Numbered from the stretch's first letter, positions 33,571 to 42,993 are shown. The stretch is DNA of 64,000 nt from Oscillospiraceae bacterium (GCA_902778115.1 CACYWG010000005.1:1-64000); one strand, 5' to 3'. The notes: generated from the sequence alone by a model not told the origin. Numbers and translations: made by a program.

Positions 33571-34947
33571 ATGGCACTCAATCCCCTGACCCTGGAAAAA
33601 ACCTTCCGCTCGCTGCTGGAGGACAAGAAGTACCAGAGCCTGAAGGACATTCTGGTCACGATGGAGCCGGCGGACATCGCCGGGATCTTCGAGGAGCTGG
33701 ACGACGAGCGCATCCCGCTGCTGTTTCGCCTGCTGCCGAAGGAAACGGCGGCCGAGACCTTCGCCGAGCTCGAGCCCGAGCGGCAGGAGCTGCTGATCCG
33801 CGGTTTTTCCGACCGCGAGCTGCACGAGCTGGTCAACGAGCTCTACGTCGACGACGCGGCGGATCTGGTGGAGGAGATGCCGGCCAATGTGGTCAAGCGC
33901 ATCCTCGCCCAGACCGACCCCCAGATGCGCCGGGAGATCAACGAGATCCTGCGCTACCCCGAAAACTCCGCCGGCTCGATCATGACGACGGAGTACGTCT
34001 CCCTGAGGCCCTCCATGACCGTGGCCGAGGCCATCGCCCGCATCCGCACGACGGGCGTGGACAAGGAGACGATCTACACCTGCTACGTCACCGAGGGGCG
34101 CAAGCTCCTGGGCACCGTGTCCGTCAAGGACCTGCTGCTGTGCGCGGACGACGCAAAGCCCGTCTCGGAGATCATGGACGAAAACGTGATCTCCGTGAGC
34201 ACCCTGACCGACCAGGAAGAGGTCGCGCAGATGCTCTCGAAATACAACTTCCTGGCGCTGCCCGTCGTGGACACGGACGCGCGCATGGTCGGTATCGTCA
34301 CCTTCGACGACGCGATGGACGTCCTTGTGGAAGAGACCACGGAGGACATCGAGAAGATGGCCGGTATGCTCCCCTCGGAGAAGACCTATCTGCGCTCGAG
34401 CGCCTGGGATCTGTTCAAGCACCGCATCCCCTGGCTGATGCTGCTGATGATCTCGGCCACCTTTACCGGCATGATCATCACCGGCTTCGAGGACGCGCTG
34501 GCCGCGCAGGTCGTGCTGACGGCCTTCATCCCGATGCTGATGGACACTGGCGGCAATTCCGGCTCGCAGGCCTCCGTCACCATCATCCGTGCCCTGAGCC
34601 TGGGCGAGCTGGAGCTGGGCGATCTGCCGCGCGTCGTCTGGAAGGAGATCCGGACGGCGGTGCTGTGCGGCCTGGCCCTCGCGCTGATCTGCTTCGGCAA
34701 GATCCTGCTGGTGGACCGGCTCCTGCTCGGCAATTCCGACATCACGCTCCTGACCGCCTTCGTCGTCTGCTTCACGATGGCCGTCACGGTGCTGATCGCC
34801 AAGATCGTCGGCTGCACGCTGCCGATGGCCGCCAAAAAGATCGGCTTCGACCCGGCCGTCATGGCCAGCCCCTTCATCACCACGATCGTCGACGCGCTGA
34901 GCCTGCTGGTCTATTTCGGCATCGCCCGCGCCCTGCTGCCGATCTGA
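33571..34947 (+). CDS. mgtE: Magnesium transporter MgtE
   Basis: The 458-residue protein is a complete MgtE Mg2+ channel. The N-terminal superhelical domain (about 1-130) is followed by two CBS domains (about 135-255) that sense Mg2+. A connecting helix leads to five membrane helices. The ion-pore signature is PMLMDTGGNSGSQAS. AGGAGG precedes the ATG. The leader with a short reading frame suggests control at the RNA level. Confidence 0.96.
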   Translation: MALNPLTLEKTFRSLLEDKKYQSLKDILVTMEPADIAGIFEELDDERIPLLFRLLPKETAAETFAELEPERQELLIRGFSDRELHELVNELYVDDAADLVEEMPANVVKRILAQTDPQMRREINEILRYPENSAGSIMTTEYVSLRPSMTVAEAIARIRTTGVDKETIYTCYVTEGRKLLGTVSVKDLLLCADDAKPVSEIMDENVISVSTLTDQEEVAQMLSKYNFLALPVVDTDARMVGIVTFDDAMDVLVEETTEDIEKMAGMLPSEKTYLRSSAWDLFKHRIPWLMLLMISATFTGMIITGFEDALAAQVVLTAFIPMLMDTGGNSGSQASVTIIRALSLGELELGDLPRVVWKEIRTAVLCGLALALICFGKILLVDRLLLGNSDITLLTAFVVCFTMAVTVLIAKIVGCTLPMAAKKIGFDPAVMASPFITTIVDALSLLVYFGIARALLPI

Positions 34948-34966
34948 AAGCACATCCGGTCAACGG

Positions 34967-34999
34967 AAAAAGAGCTGTGGAAAACCACAGCTCTTTTTT
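34967..34999. terminator. Bidirectional terminator after mgtE
   Basis: AAAAAGAGCTGTGG/CCACAGCTCTTTTT has a 4-base loop and serves the convergent genes on both sides. Confidence 0.88.
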
Positions 35000-35375
35000 A
35001 TTCTCCGCAGGCCTTTTTCAGCCGCAGCGCGTATGACAGCAGGCCCGCAAGACACAGCGCGCCGCCGGACATCCAGTAGACCGCGCAGAGATGGCTTGTC
35101 GTGCCGTAGATCTCCAGCACGCCGCGGAAAAGACTGCCCGCCGTCAGCACCGTGATGCCCGCGCCCCAGAGCCAGCGGCTCGGCCCGCCGGGCCTTCGCC
35201 GCACCGGAAGCCGCTCCAGCAGCAGGCCGGGCAGGGCCCCGCCCAGCAGCGGGATCAGAAAGGCGCCGACCATAAAGGCGGAAATGACGCCGTGGCTGAA
35301 GCACTCATAGACCGCCGCGAACAGCAGCAGCACGGCCGCGGCGATCAGGCAGCGCTTGACAAATGGATGGTTCAT
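34998..35375 (-). CDS. Small membrane protein of unknown function
   Basis: The 125 residues form about four membrane helices with a basic loop (RLPVRRRPGGPSRW) in the middle. GTAAGGAGG precedes the ATG. It starts 12 bases after the glycosidase-like gene and is probably co-transcribed with it. No family was recognised. Confidence 0.7.
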   Translation of the reverse strand: MNHPFVKRCLIAAAVLLLFAAVYECFSHGVISAFMVGAFLIPLLGGALPGLLLERLPVRRRPGGPSRWLWGAGITVLTAGSLFRGVLEIYGTTSHLCAVYWMSGGALCLAGLLSYALRLKKACGE

Positions 35376-35387
35376 GCGCTCGCCTCC

Positions 35388-36290
35388 TTACGCGATATAG
35401 ATGATGTCCGTGACCGCCCGCTCTTTGCCGCCGCTCGGCTGATTGACGAGCTCGCCCTGATACACCATCGTGCTCGAGCCGCCGCCGTCCAGATTATAGG
35501 CCGTCTGCACGCCGAGGCCCTGCAGAAATTCCGCCAGCTCATACAGGCTCAGGCCCTCGCTCTCTTCGCTTCGGCCGTCGGAGACGACGAGCACATAGTG
35601 CCCCTCTTCGAGGATGCCGATGGCCGTGCGGGGATTGCTGGCCTTGGCCCGGCCCACCTCGTCCGACACGCCGACCGTGATCTCTCCCTCCTCCAGCAGC
35701 CCTGGGCCGAAGGAAAAGACCTGCACCGCGCCCTGCTCCAGCAGCTCCTGCGCCGTGATCTCGTCCTCGCAGATGATCGAGAAGCTGCCGTCGGCCCAGA
35801 TCACCAGATCCTCCCTGCCCTTCGCCGCCGTATCGCGGTAGAGAACGCCGTTGCGGATCACATAGCCCTTCTCCTGCGCGCCGTAATTGTCGCCGTTGAT
35901 CGCCAGCACGGCCCCGACGGCCTCTGCGGTCTCGGAGGTCGCCGCCGTCACATGGCGGCCGTAGCTGCTGGCGGAAAAGGCCGTCTGCAGGCTCTGCGAT
36001 GCGCCCAGCCGGATGTCCGCCACGTAGACCGTGGTGTCATGGACGCGGTAAGTGTCGATCCGGATCTCCGCTGTCTCTGCCGTGTCCTCCGCCGTGTCCT
36101 CCGCCGTGTCCTCCGCCGTGCGCCGGCAGGAGAGCGTCTGCGCCCGGGCGGCCTCCGTCTGCGCGGCGCTTTCCGTTTCCACGACGGCATAGACGCGGCT
36201 GATGGCCAGCGCGTCGAGCAGCGCATAGACCGAAAAGCCCAGCAATATCATCACACAGGCAAAGGTGCCGATTGCTTTCCAATGTTTCAT
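35388..36290 (-). CDS. Membrane-anchored phosphodiester glycosidase (NAGPA) family protein
   Basis: The 300 residues start with one membrane helix (about 8-28), so the rest is outside the cell. The NAGPA-type domain shows VLAINGDNYGAQEKGYVI, the SNPRTAIGILEEGHYVLVV segment and NLDGGGSSTMVY. Members cleave sugar phosphodiesters or remodel surface polysaccharide. Near the N terminus a 12-base DNA repeat gives AEDT in tandem. The start MKHWKAIG has AAAAGGAG upstream. Confidence 0.87.
   Translation of the reverse strand: MKHWKAIGTFACVMILLGFSVYALLDALAISRVYAVVETESAAQTEAARAQTLSCRRTAEDTAEDTAEDTAETAEIRIDTYRVHDTTVYVADIRLGASQSLQTAFSASSYGRHVTAATSETAEAVGAVLAINGDNYGAQEKGYVIRNGVLYRDTAAKGREDLVIWADGSFSIICEDEITAQELLEQGAVQVFSFGPGLLEEGEITVGVSDEVGRAKASNPRTAIGILEEGHYVLVVSDGRSEESEGLSLYELAEFLQGLGVQTAYNLDGGGSSTMVYQGELVNQPSGGKERAVTDIIYIA
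36079..36120. repeat. In-frame 12-bp tandem repeat coding AEDT
   Basis: GCCGTGTCCTCC occurs three and a half times. Gain or loss of a unit keeps the frame, so the linker length could vary between strains. Confidence 0.9.
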
Positions 36291-36355
36291 GGGATCACTC
36301 CTTTTCGTTCGGGATGAGCCCATCTTAGCCGCTCTGCCTTAACAGAACCTAAAAA

Positions 36356-36383
36356 GAGACCGGGAAGAAAACTTCCCGGTCTC
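36356..36383. terminator. Bidirectional terminator
   Basis: GAGACCGGGAAG/CTTCCCGGTCTC has an AAAA loop and T runs on both sides. It ends the DUF4037 transcript. Confidence 0.9.
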
Positions 36384-36396
36384 ATTTTTCGTTTTC

Positions 36397-37326
36397 TCAC
36401 ACCGCCGCGAGGACGTGCATGTTCCGCAGTTCCGGATCTCTGACGCGGTCGTTGACCGCGTAGGCGAGGCGTTCGAGGTCCCCGCTCTCCGTCTCCGCCA
36501 GGCCCTGCGCCCGCACTTCGGCGGCCACAGCGGCGCAGACCGCTTCGATCGTCCGCAGCTTTTCGCCGTCACAGGGCGTCGTCAGGATCTGCACGAGCGG
36601 CTCCTCCAGCGCCGAAAGCAGCGGCAGCTCCCGCAGCGCGCGAAAGCGCCACTTGTAGTAGGGCCGGTAGCGCCGCGAGAGCAAAAAGGCCGCGGCCATG
36701 GCGCTGTCGGCAAATTCGATCGCCGCCAGCTGCGCCGCGCCGCTCTCCCCGTGCCCCAGGCACCGGCTGACATTATACTGCCCGGCCTGTCCCATCAGCA
36801 GCAGCCGTCCGGCCAGCTTCTTCAGACGCACATCCTCCGGGAAAAAGGCGAGCTGCTCGCGGATGCGGCTGACCTCTCCCCAGTTGTCGAAGAAGAGCTC
36901 GCCGTTCGTGGCCTCGGCCAGCGCCTGCTCCGGCAGCGTCAGCCACTGCTCCGTCGTCAGCGCGCCGCTCGGCGAGCCGAGGGTCTTCGTGAAAAACTCG
37001 GCCGTGCGCCGCACGCCGTGCCGCGCGCCGCCCACCGGCTGCAGCAGGGCGCGCTTCACGCCCTCAAATTCCTTGGGGAGCTTCGCGTAGGCGCGCTCGA
37101 GCAGAAATTCCCGCCGGCGGTCGACGAGCTCCTCCTCCGGCAGGAAGAGGCAGAAGCCCGGCTCGAAATCGTGGTCGCGGGACAGCTCATCGTCCCAGCC
37201 GAAGCACTCCGAGCCGCTGCCGAAGAGCCCGACCGCGAGACAGGGCAGCAGATCGGGAAACTGTTCTTCGAGCATCGGCCGGCCGAACTGCTCAAAATAG
37301 GCCCGCGACAGCTCAAGACCTTTCAT
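36397..37326 (-). CDS. DUF4037 nucleotidyltransferase-fold protein
   Basis: The 309 residues include GLFGSGSECFGWDDELSRDHDF, the GS...D-x-D core of a nucleotidyltransferase fold as in DUF4037 proteins. The second half is helical. The substrate is unknown. The start at MKGLELSRAY overlaps the preceding TPR gene by 14 bases, so the two are translated together. A frame extension upstream is a shadow of that gene. Confidence 0.8.
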   Translation of the reverse strand: MKGLELSRAYFEQFGRPMLEEQFPDLLPCLAVGLFGSGSECFGWDDELSRDHDFEPGFCLFLPEEELVDRRREFLLERAYAKLPKEFEGVKRALLQPVGGARHGVRRTAEFFTKTLGSPSGALTTEQWLTLPEQALAEATNGELFFDNWGEVSRIREQLAFFPEDVRLKKLAGRLLLMGQAGQYNVSRCLGHGESGAAQLAAIEFADSAMAAAFLLSRRYRPYYKWRFRALRELPLLSALEEPLVQILTTPCDGEKLRTIEAVCAAVAAEVRAQGLAETESGDLERLAYAVNDRVRDPELRNMHVLAAV

Positions 37327-38155
37327 AAATGCGCGCCGCCTCCTTCTGCAGCTCGTCGGATGCGAGGAAATAGCCGTAATAGGCAAAGCTGGGCGCGCAT
37401 TTCTCGCAGACGAAGGCGTAATAGCCGTTGCGCGGCGCGGCCTCGTCCTGCAGCAGATCCCAGGCTCGGTCGAGCAGGGCAAAGATGCGCGTCTCCCCCG
37501 CCTCGAGTCCCTCCTGCGCGGCGACGGCGTCGGCCATGTTCAGGCAGGTGATCGCCTGCTCCAGCGCGCCGCCGGGGAGCTTGCCCATCTGCTCCATCGC
37601 CCTGTCGTAGAGCGCGAAGGCCTCGTCATAGCGGCCGAGCGCCTGATTGGCCAGCGCCATGTTGTTGTACAGCCCGCCCAGCAGCTCCGGCCGCACGTTT
37701 TCGCAGGCTTCATAGGCTGCCCGCGCCTTCTCAAACAGGGAAAGCGCCCGCTCGTTGTCGCCGAAGGCGCTGCAGGCCGTGGCGGCGTTGACATAGGTCG
37801 TGCCCGCGCTGACCGAGCCCTCGAAATCCAGCTCTCCCAGCAGGCGCAGCGCCTCGTCCACGAAGTGAAGGGCCCTGTCCCGGTTCCCGGTCTTGCGATA
37901 GTGGCCGATCAGCTCGCCCGAGAGCATCAGCTGCCCGCGCAGATCCCGCCCGAGCCGCGCCTCCTCCATCCAGTACAGCAGATGGCGCTCCGCCCCGGCA
38001 TAGTCCCGGCGGCTCATATACTCGTCCAGCTTCTCGACGATCCGCTGCTGCGGCACCGCGCGGATCGCGGGCTCTGCGCCGTATGGCTCGCCGCACAGCA
38101 GGCAGGCCGGCTCCGCGTAATCCTCCGGGCCGAGGGGCTTGTTGATATCGTTCAT
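37313..38155 (-). CDS. TPR-repeat protein paired with the DUF4037 gene
   Basis: The 280 residues are mainly tetratricopeptide repeats (ALHFVDEALRLLGELDF, YVNAATACSAFGDNERAL, YNNMALANQALGRYDEAF), a scaffold for protein contacts. Two Cys pairs (CLLCGE, CEKC) may bind metal. AAGGA precedes the ATG. Its tight overlap with the DUF4037 gene suggests the products work as a pair; what they act on is not known. Confidence 0.8.
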   Translation of the reverse strand: MNDINKPLGPEDYAEPACLLCGEPYGAEPAIRAVPQQRIVEKLDEYMSRRDYAGAERHLLYWMEEARLGRDLRGQLMLSGELIGHYRKTGNRDRALHFVDEALRLLGELDFEGSVSAGTTYVNAATACSAFGDNERALSLFEKARAAYEACENVRPELLGGLYNNMALANQALGRYDEAFALYDRAMEQMGKLPGGALEQAITCLNMADAVAAQEGLEAGETRIFALLDRAWDLLQDEAAPRNGYYAFVCEKCAPSFAYYGYFLASDELQKEAARIYERS

Positions 38156-38298
38156 CGCTGCGCATCCTTTCCGCGGTCTGCCGCGTGTTTTTATAATGAT
38201 ATTGTATCATCCCCGCGAAAAAAACTCAACCGGATCCTCCGCCCCGTCAAAGTTTCCAAACGGCGGCGCGCCCACAAGCTGAAAATTGTATCAAGTGC

Positions 38299-38327
38299 TT
38301 GAAATAACCACGCTAAAGTGCTATAGT
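38299..38327 (+). promoter_or_regulatory. Promoter of the Fe3+/phosphonate-type ABC operon
   Basis: TTGAAA, a 17-base spacer and TATAGT (38322-38327) lie about 100 bases before the binding-protein gene. Confidence 0.7.
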
Positions 38328-38427
38328 ATCAGTGTTATCGGCGGCCGCATCCCGCGGCCAACGTAAAAAGCCGAAAGCGAGGCCGATCCGCTCGGCCGGA
38401 CTTTCCGATCGAAAGAAGGAGGAAATT

Positions 38428-39531
38428 ATGAAAAAGTCACTTGCACTGATCCTTGCGCTGCTGATGGTGTTCGCGCTCGCCGCCTGCGGCGGCCAGAAAG
38501 CGCCCGAAACGCCCGCCCAGGAAGCGGCCGGCGATCTCGTCTCCGCCGCCAAGGCCGATGGCGAGCTGGTCGTCTACGGCTCCTGCGAGGAAGATTACCT
38601 CGCCGCCGCCTGCAACAAGTTCCAGGAGATGTACGGCATCAAGACCACCTATCAGCGTCTGTCCACCGGCGAAGTCCCCGCCAAGATCGCTGAGGAAAAC
38701 GGCAAGCCCTCTGCCGACATCTGGTTCGGCGGCACGAACAACCCCTACGATACCGCTGCGGCTGACGGCCTGCTGGACAACAGCTATGTCCCTGCAAACG
38801 CCTCTCACCTGACCAAGGACATCTATAAGGATCCCAACGGTTACTGGTACGGCATCTACACCGGCCTGCTCGGCTTCATGGTCAACACCGACGAGCTGAC
38901 CCGTCTGGGCCTCGAAGCGCCCAAGAGCTGGGACGACCTGCTCAAGCCCGAGTACAAGGGCCTGATCTGGCTGTCCAACTACAACACCGCCGGCACCCCG
39001 AAACTGGTCGCCAACCTCATGATCCAGCTCAAGGGCCATGACGAAGGCATCCAGTACCTCGTAGACCTGGACAAGAACGTGCAGATCTATACCAAGTCCG
39101 GCTCCGGCCCGAGCAAGAACGTCGGCACCGGTGAGTGCGTCATCGGCATCGGCTTCCTGCATGACGGCATCACCCAGATCGTCGACAACGGCTATGAAAA
39201 CGTCCAGCTGATCGTTCCCTCCGACGGCACCGCCTGCGAGATCGGCCCCGTGGCCATCTTCAAGGGCGCCGCTCACATGAACGCCGCGAAGCTCTTCATG
39301 GAGTTTGCCCTCAGCCCCGACTGCGTGGAGCTGGCCGCTCAGAACGGCTCCTACCAGTTCCTGGTCATCGACAACGCCAAGCAGCCCGAGGCTGCTGCGA
39401 AGTTCGGCCTCGATCCCAGCCTCGTGTGGGACGGCTATGACTTTGCCAAGGCCGCTGCCGACACCAAGCAGAACGTTGAAGACGTGATGGCCGCTCTCAA
39501 CGGCGGCGACGACCGCTTCAAGACCGAGTAA
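38428..39531 (+). CDS. ABC transporter substrate-binding lipoprotein (Fe3+ or 2-aminoethylphosphonate type)
   Basis: The 367 residues start with a lipoprotein signal (LLMVFALAACGG). The mature part follows the AfuA/FbpA pattern: ELVVYGSCEEDY, STGEVPAKIAEENGKPSADI, GLLGFMVNTDEL and SWDDLLKPEYKG. This family binds Fe3+, 2-aminoethylphosphonate or related ligands. AAGGAGG precedes the ATG. It leads the operon with a permease and an ATPase. Confidence 0.88.
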   Translation: MKKSLALILALLMVFALAACGGQKAPETPAQEAAGDLVSAAKADGELVVYGSCEEDYLAAACNKFQEMYGIKTTYQRLSTGEVPAKIAEENGKPSADIWFGGTNNPYDTAAADGLLDNSYVPANASHLTKDIYKDPNGYWYGIYTGLLGFMVNTDELTRLGLEAPKSWDDLLKPEYKGLIWLSNYNTAGTPKLVANLMIQLKGHDEGIQYLVDLDKNVQIYTKSGSGPSKNVGTGECVIGIGFLHDGITQIVDNGYENVQLIVPSDGTACEIGPVAIFKGAAHMNAAKLFMEFALSPDCVELAAQNGSYQFLVIDNAKQPEAAAKFGLDPSLVWDGYDFAKAAADTKQNVEDVMAALNGGDDRFKTE

Positions 39532-39549
39532 GTTCACATACTCTGCCGC

Positions 39550-39582
39550 AAGGATGGCGGGTCTCCCGCCATCCTTGTTTTA
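39550..39582 (+). terminator. Hairpin between binding protein and permease genes
   Basis: AAGGATGGCGGG/CCCGCCATCCTT with a TCT loop is followed by GTTTTATC. It is probably a partial terminator or RNA-stability element that gives more binding protein than permease. Confidence 0.65.
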
Positions 39583-39612
39583 TCATAGTTCCGAAAGAAA
39601 GGAGCAGTTTTT

Positions 39613-41322
39613 ATGGCAAGAGGCCAGGGCGCGGCGCTGGACCGGAAAAAACTGATGGCCGACCCCATCATGGTCACCACCATCGTCGTGCTGATCACCT
39701 TTTTGACCCTGTTTATCCTCTATCCGCTGGCGATATTGCTGGTGGACAGCTTTGTGGGCGACGGCGGCTTCAGCTTCGGCATCTTCCAGCGCATCTTCGC
39801 CATGCCCACCTTCACCCGCGCCATCACGAACACCCTCAAGGTCGGCTTCGTGGTCGGCATCCTGTCCTCCCTGATCGGCCTGCTGTTTGCGTATGTGGAG
39901 GTCTATGTGCGGCTCAACAAGTTCGCGGGCGGCCTCTTTAAGGTCGTGTCGATGCTGCCGGTCGTGTCGCCACCCTTCGTGCTCTCCCTGTCGATGATCA
40001 TGCTCTTCGGCAAGGCGGGCCTCATTACGCGCTTTCTGCTGAAAATCTACGACAACAACGTCTACGGCTACTGGGGCATCGTCATCGTCCAGACCCTGAC
40101 CTTCTTCCCGGTCTGCTACATGATGCTCAAGGGCCTGCTGAAAAACATCGATCCCTCGCTGGAGGAGGCCGCGCGCGACATGGGCGCCAGCCGCTGGAAG
40201 GTCTTCACCAGCGTCACGCTGCCGCTGATGCTGCCGGGTCTCGGCAACGCCTTCCTTGTGACCTTCATCGAGTCGATCGCGGACTTTGCCAACCCCATGA
40301 TCATCGGCGGCTCCTACGATACGCTGGCCACCACGATCTACCTGCAGATCACCGGCGCCTACGACAAGGCCGGCGCCGCGGCGATGGCCGTGGTGCTGCT
40401 GTGCATTACGCTCGCGATGTTCGCGGTGCAGAAATACTATCTCGAGGCCAAGACCGCCGCGACCCTCACCGGCAAGGCCAGCCGCGCCCGCATGCTGATC
40501 GAGGATAAGAGCGTGAAGATCCCGCTGACGATCCTCTGCTCGCTCGGCGCGCTGTTCGTGATCATGATGTACATCTGCGTGCCCATCGGCGCCTGCTTCC
40601 CCACCTGGGGCTACAAGTTCTTCCCGCTGACGGGCAAGTGGTTCGCGCAGGTCTTTACCAAGTACCACGGCCTCAAGGCCTTTAAGGACTCCTTTGTGCT
40701 CTCGCTGATCGCCTCGCCGATCACGGCGCTGCTGAGCATGATCATCTCCTACCTGGTCGTCAAGCGCAAGTTCAGGGCCAAGGGCTTCATCGAGGCGGTT
40801 TCGATGCTGGCGATGGCCGTGCCCGGCACCGTGCTCGGCGTCGGCTACATCCGCGGCTTCTCGGGGGGCCTGTTCCACACCGGCATCCTGCAGGGCATCT
40901 ACGGCACGGGCCTGATCCTGATCATCGTGTTCGTGGTGCGCTCGCTGCCCACCGGCACGCGCAGCGGCATCTCCGCCCTGCGGCAGATCGACAAGTCCAT
41001 CGAGGAATCGGCCTACGACATGGGCGCCGACAGCTTCAAGGTCTTCATGACCGTCACGCTCCCGCTCATCAAGGACTCCTTCCTCTCCGGCCTCGTGACC
41101 GCCTTCGTGCGCAGCATCACCGCCATTTCCGCCATCATCCTGCTCGTCACGCCGAGCTTCCTGCTCATCACCGTGCAGATCAACGAATTCGCGGAAAAGG
41201 GCGCCTTCAGCCTGGCCTGCGCCTTCGCCACCATCCTGATCATCATCACCTACGGCGCGGTGCTGCTGATGAACCTGTTCATCAAGCACTTCGGCACCAG
41301 CAGAATCAACAAGGAGGATTAA
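39613..41322 (+). CDS. ABC transporter permease, two fused modules (FbpB/AfuB type)
   Basis: The 569 residues carry two permease modules in one chain, each of about six helices and each with an EAA loop (EAARDMGASRWKVF near residue 190; ESAYDMGADSFKVF near residue 470). Such fused permeases belong to Fe3+ and 2-aminoethylphosphonate importers. AAAGGAGC precedes the ATG. The ATPase gene starts three bases after its stop. Confidence 0.9.
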   Translation: MARGQGAALDRKKLMADPIMVTTIVVLITFLTLFILYPLAILLVDSFVGDGGFSFGIFQRIFAMPTFTRAITNTLKVGFVVGILSSLIGLLFAYVEVYVRLNKFAGGLFKVVSMLPVVSPPFVLSLSMIMLFGKAGLITRFLLKIYDNNVYGYWGIVIVQTLTFFPVCYMMLKGLLKNIDPSLEEAARDMGASRWKVFTSVTLPLMLPGLGNAFLVTFIESIADFANPMIIGGSYDTLATTIYLQITGAYDKAGAAAMAVVLLCITLAMFAVQKYYLEAKTAATLTGKASRARMLIEDKSVKIPLTILCSLGALFVIMMYICVPIGACFPTWGYKFFPLTGKWFAQVFTKYHGLKAFKDSFVLSLIASPITALLSMIISYLVVKRKFRAKGFIEAVSMLAMAVPGTVLGVGYIRGFSGGLFHTGILQGIYGTGLILIIVFVVRSLPTGTRSGISALRQIDKSIEESAYDMGADSFKVFMTVTLPLIKDSFLSGLVTAFVRSITAISAIILLVTPSFLLITVQINEFAEKGAFSLACAFATILIIITYGAVLLMNLFIKHFGTSRINKED

Positions 41323-41325
41323 GCC

Positions 41326-42402
41326 ATGGAGAAAGTGAAAAAAGGCGTCCGTCTGGACCATATCTCCAAAATCTATCAGGATCCGAAGACCGGCAAGGAC
41401 TTCTACGCCGTCAAGGATACCTCGCTGACCATTGAGCCCGGCTCCTTCGTGACGCTGCTGGGGCCCTCCGGCTGCGGCAAGACCACCACGCTGCGCATGA
41501 TCGCCGGCTTTGAAAGCCCCGACGAGGGCGAAATCTACCTCGGCGACGAGCCCATCAACGAGCTGACGCCGAATAAGCGCGACACCGCGATGGTCTTTCA
41601 GAGCTACGCGCTGCTGCCGCACTACAACGTGTTCGACAACGTGGCCTACGGCCTGAAGCTTCGCAAGGTGCCGAAGGACGAGATCAAAGAGCGCGTGACG
41701 AAGATCCTCGCGCTCGTGGAGCTTGCCGGCATGGAAAGCCGCATGACCAACCAGCTCTCCGGCGGCCAGCAGCAGCGCGTCGCGCTGGCGCGCGCCCTCG
41801 TGATCGAGCCCTCGGTGCTGCTGTTCGACGAGCCGCTGAGTAACCTCGACGCCAAGCTCCGCGTCACGATGCGCACCGAGATCCGCCGCATCCAGCAGGA
41901 GGTCGGCATCACCGCCATCTATGTCACCCATGACCAGTCCGAGGCCATGGCGCTGTCGGACCAGATCATCATCATGAACAAGGGCGTCGTGGCGCAGATG
42001 GGCACCCCGCAGGAGATCTACTACCACCCGGTGGACGAGTTCGTGGCCGACTTCATCGGCGAGGCGAACTTCCTGCGCGGCAGGATGACCGGAAAAGACG
42101 GCAGGTACGTCACGCTGGACGTGGAGGGCAATCCGCTGCGCGTGCCCGGGCGCGACGGCATGGAGGCCGGCACGGAATACACCGTCGTCCTCCGTCCCGA
42201 GGCCGCGACCCTCGCCGACGAGGGCGGGCTCCCCTGCCGGGTCGTTCTCAGCTGCTTCATGGGCTCCTACCAGAACTACCACGTCATGGTGGGCGATACG
42301 CTCGTCAAGCTCGAGGAGCACAACCCGAAAAACAAGCGCATCTACCAGGTCGGCGAGAGCTGCTCGCTGGTCTTCGATCCCGAATCGGTCCACGTTCTGT
42401 AA
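41326..42402 (+). CDS. ABC transporter ATPase (FbpC/AfuC-like)
   Basis: The 358 residues have Walker [10 protein letters not shown], signature LSGGQQQR, Walker B VLLFDEP, the His switch VTHDQSEA, and a C-terminal TOBE region. It powers the fused permease. AAGGAGG precedes the ATG. It resembles PotA, but its gene neighbours assign it to this importer. Confidence 0.91.
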   Translation: MEKVKKGVRLDHISKIYQDPKTGKDFYAVKDTSLTIEPGSFVTLLGPSGCGKTTTLRMIAGFESPDEGEIYLGDEPINELTPNKRDTAMVFQSYALLPHYNVFDNVAYGLKLRKVPKDEIKERVTKILALVELAGMESRMTNQLSGGQQQRVALARALVIEPSVLLFDEPLSNLDAKLRVTMRTEIRRIQQEVGITAIYVTHDQSEAMALSDQIIIMNKGVVAQMGTPQEIYYHPVDEFVADFIGEANFLRGRMTGKDGRYVTLDVEGNPLRVPGRDGMEAGTEYTVVLRPEAATLADEGGLPCRVVLSCFMGSYQNYHVMVGDTLVKLEEHNPKNKRIYQVGESCSLVFDPESVHVL

Positions 42403-42414
42403 GACCGAAATACA

Positions 42415-42450
42415 AAAAATGCCCCGATCCTTTCGGATCGGGGCATTTTC
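42415..42450. terminator. Bidirectional terminator between the ABC operon and hsp20
   Basis: AAAATGCCCCGATCC/GGATCGGGGCATTTT forms a perfect stem. Confidence 0.9.
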
Positions 42451-42455
42451 TATGC

Positions 42456-42899
42456 TTATTGGATCTGTATCTTCTTTTTCTCGGGCAGGCTCATCGGCTT
42501 CTCCTTCGGGAAGTCCAGCCTCAGCACGCCGTCCTCAAAGCTGGCCTTGACGTCCTCTTCCCTGACGTTCTCGCCGATGTAAAAGCTGCGGGTCATCGAT
42601 CCGGTGTAGCGCTCCTGATGGACGATCCTGCCCTTCTTGTCCTTGTCATCAGCCTCCACGCCCTTGGCGGCGCTGACCGTCAGATAGCCGTTCTGCAGCT
42701 GCAGATCGATCTGATCCTTCTTGAAGCCCGGCAGGTCCACCAAAAGCTCATAGCCGTCGTCGTGTTCCTTCAGGTCGGTCTTCATCACACGGGCTGCGTT
42801 CTTGCCGTACAGCTTGTGATCCACGTCGGATTCCAGGCTCTGGAACGGGAAGTCCATCCAGTCATCAAACAAACTCTCTCCAAAAATACTCGGCAACAT
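42456..42899 (-). CDS. Hsp20/alpha-crystallin small heat-shock protein
   Basis: The 147-residue chaperone holds unfolded proteins without ATP. The alpha-crystallin domain is seen from about residue 35: YELLVDLPGFKKDQIDLQLQNG, then GSMTRSFYIGENV and FEDGVLRLDFPK. The C-terminal IQIQ resembles the I-x-I assembly motif. AAGGAGG precedes the ATG. A CIRCE operator in its promoter shows HrcA control. Confidence 0.95.
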   Translation of the reverse strand: MLPSIFGESLFDDWMDFPFQSLESDVDHKLYGKNAARVMKTDLKEHDDGYELLVDLPGFKKDQIDLQLQNGYLTVSAAKGVEADDKDKKGRIVHQERYTGSMTRSFYIGENVREEDVKASFEDGVLRLDFPKEKPMSLPEKKKIQIQ

Positions 42900-42993
42900 A
42901 AGTCATACCTCCTTAGCATACACGTCTTTTGTTACCTGAGCATCGGGATCGGAGGTCTATCTGTTTTGATCTCTGTTCCTCTGTTCGATGATT

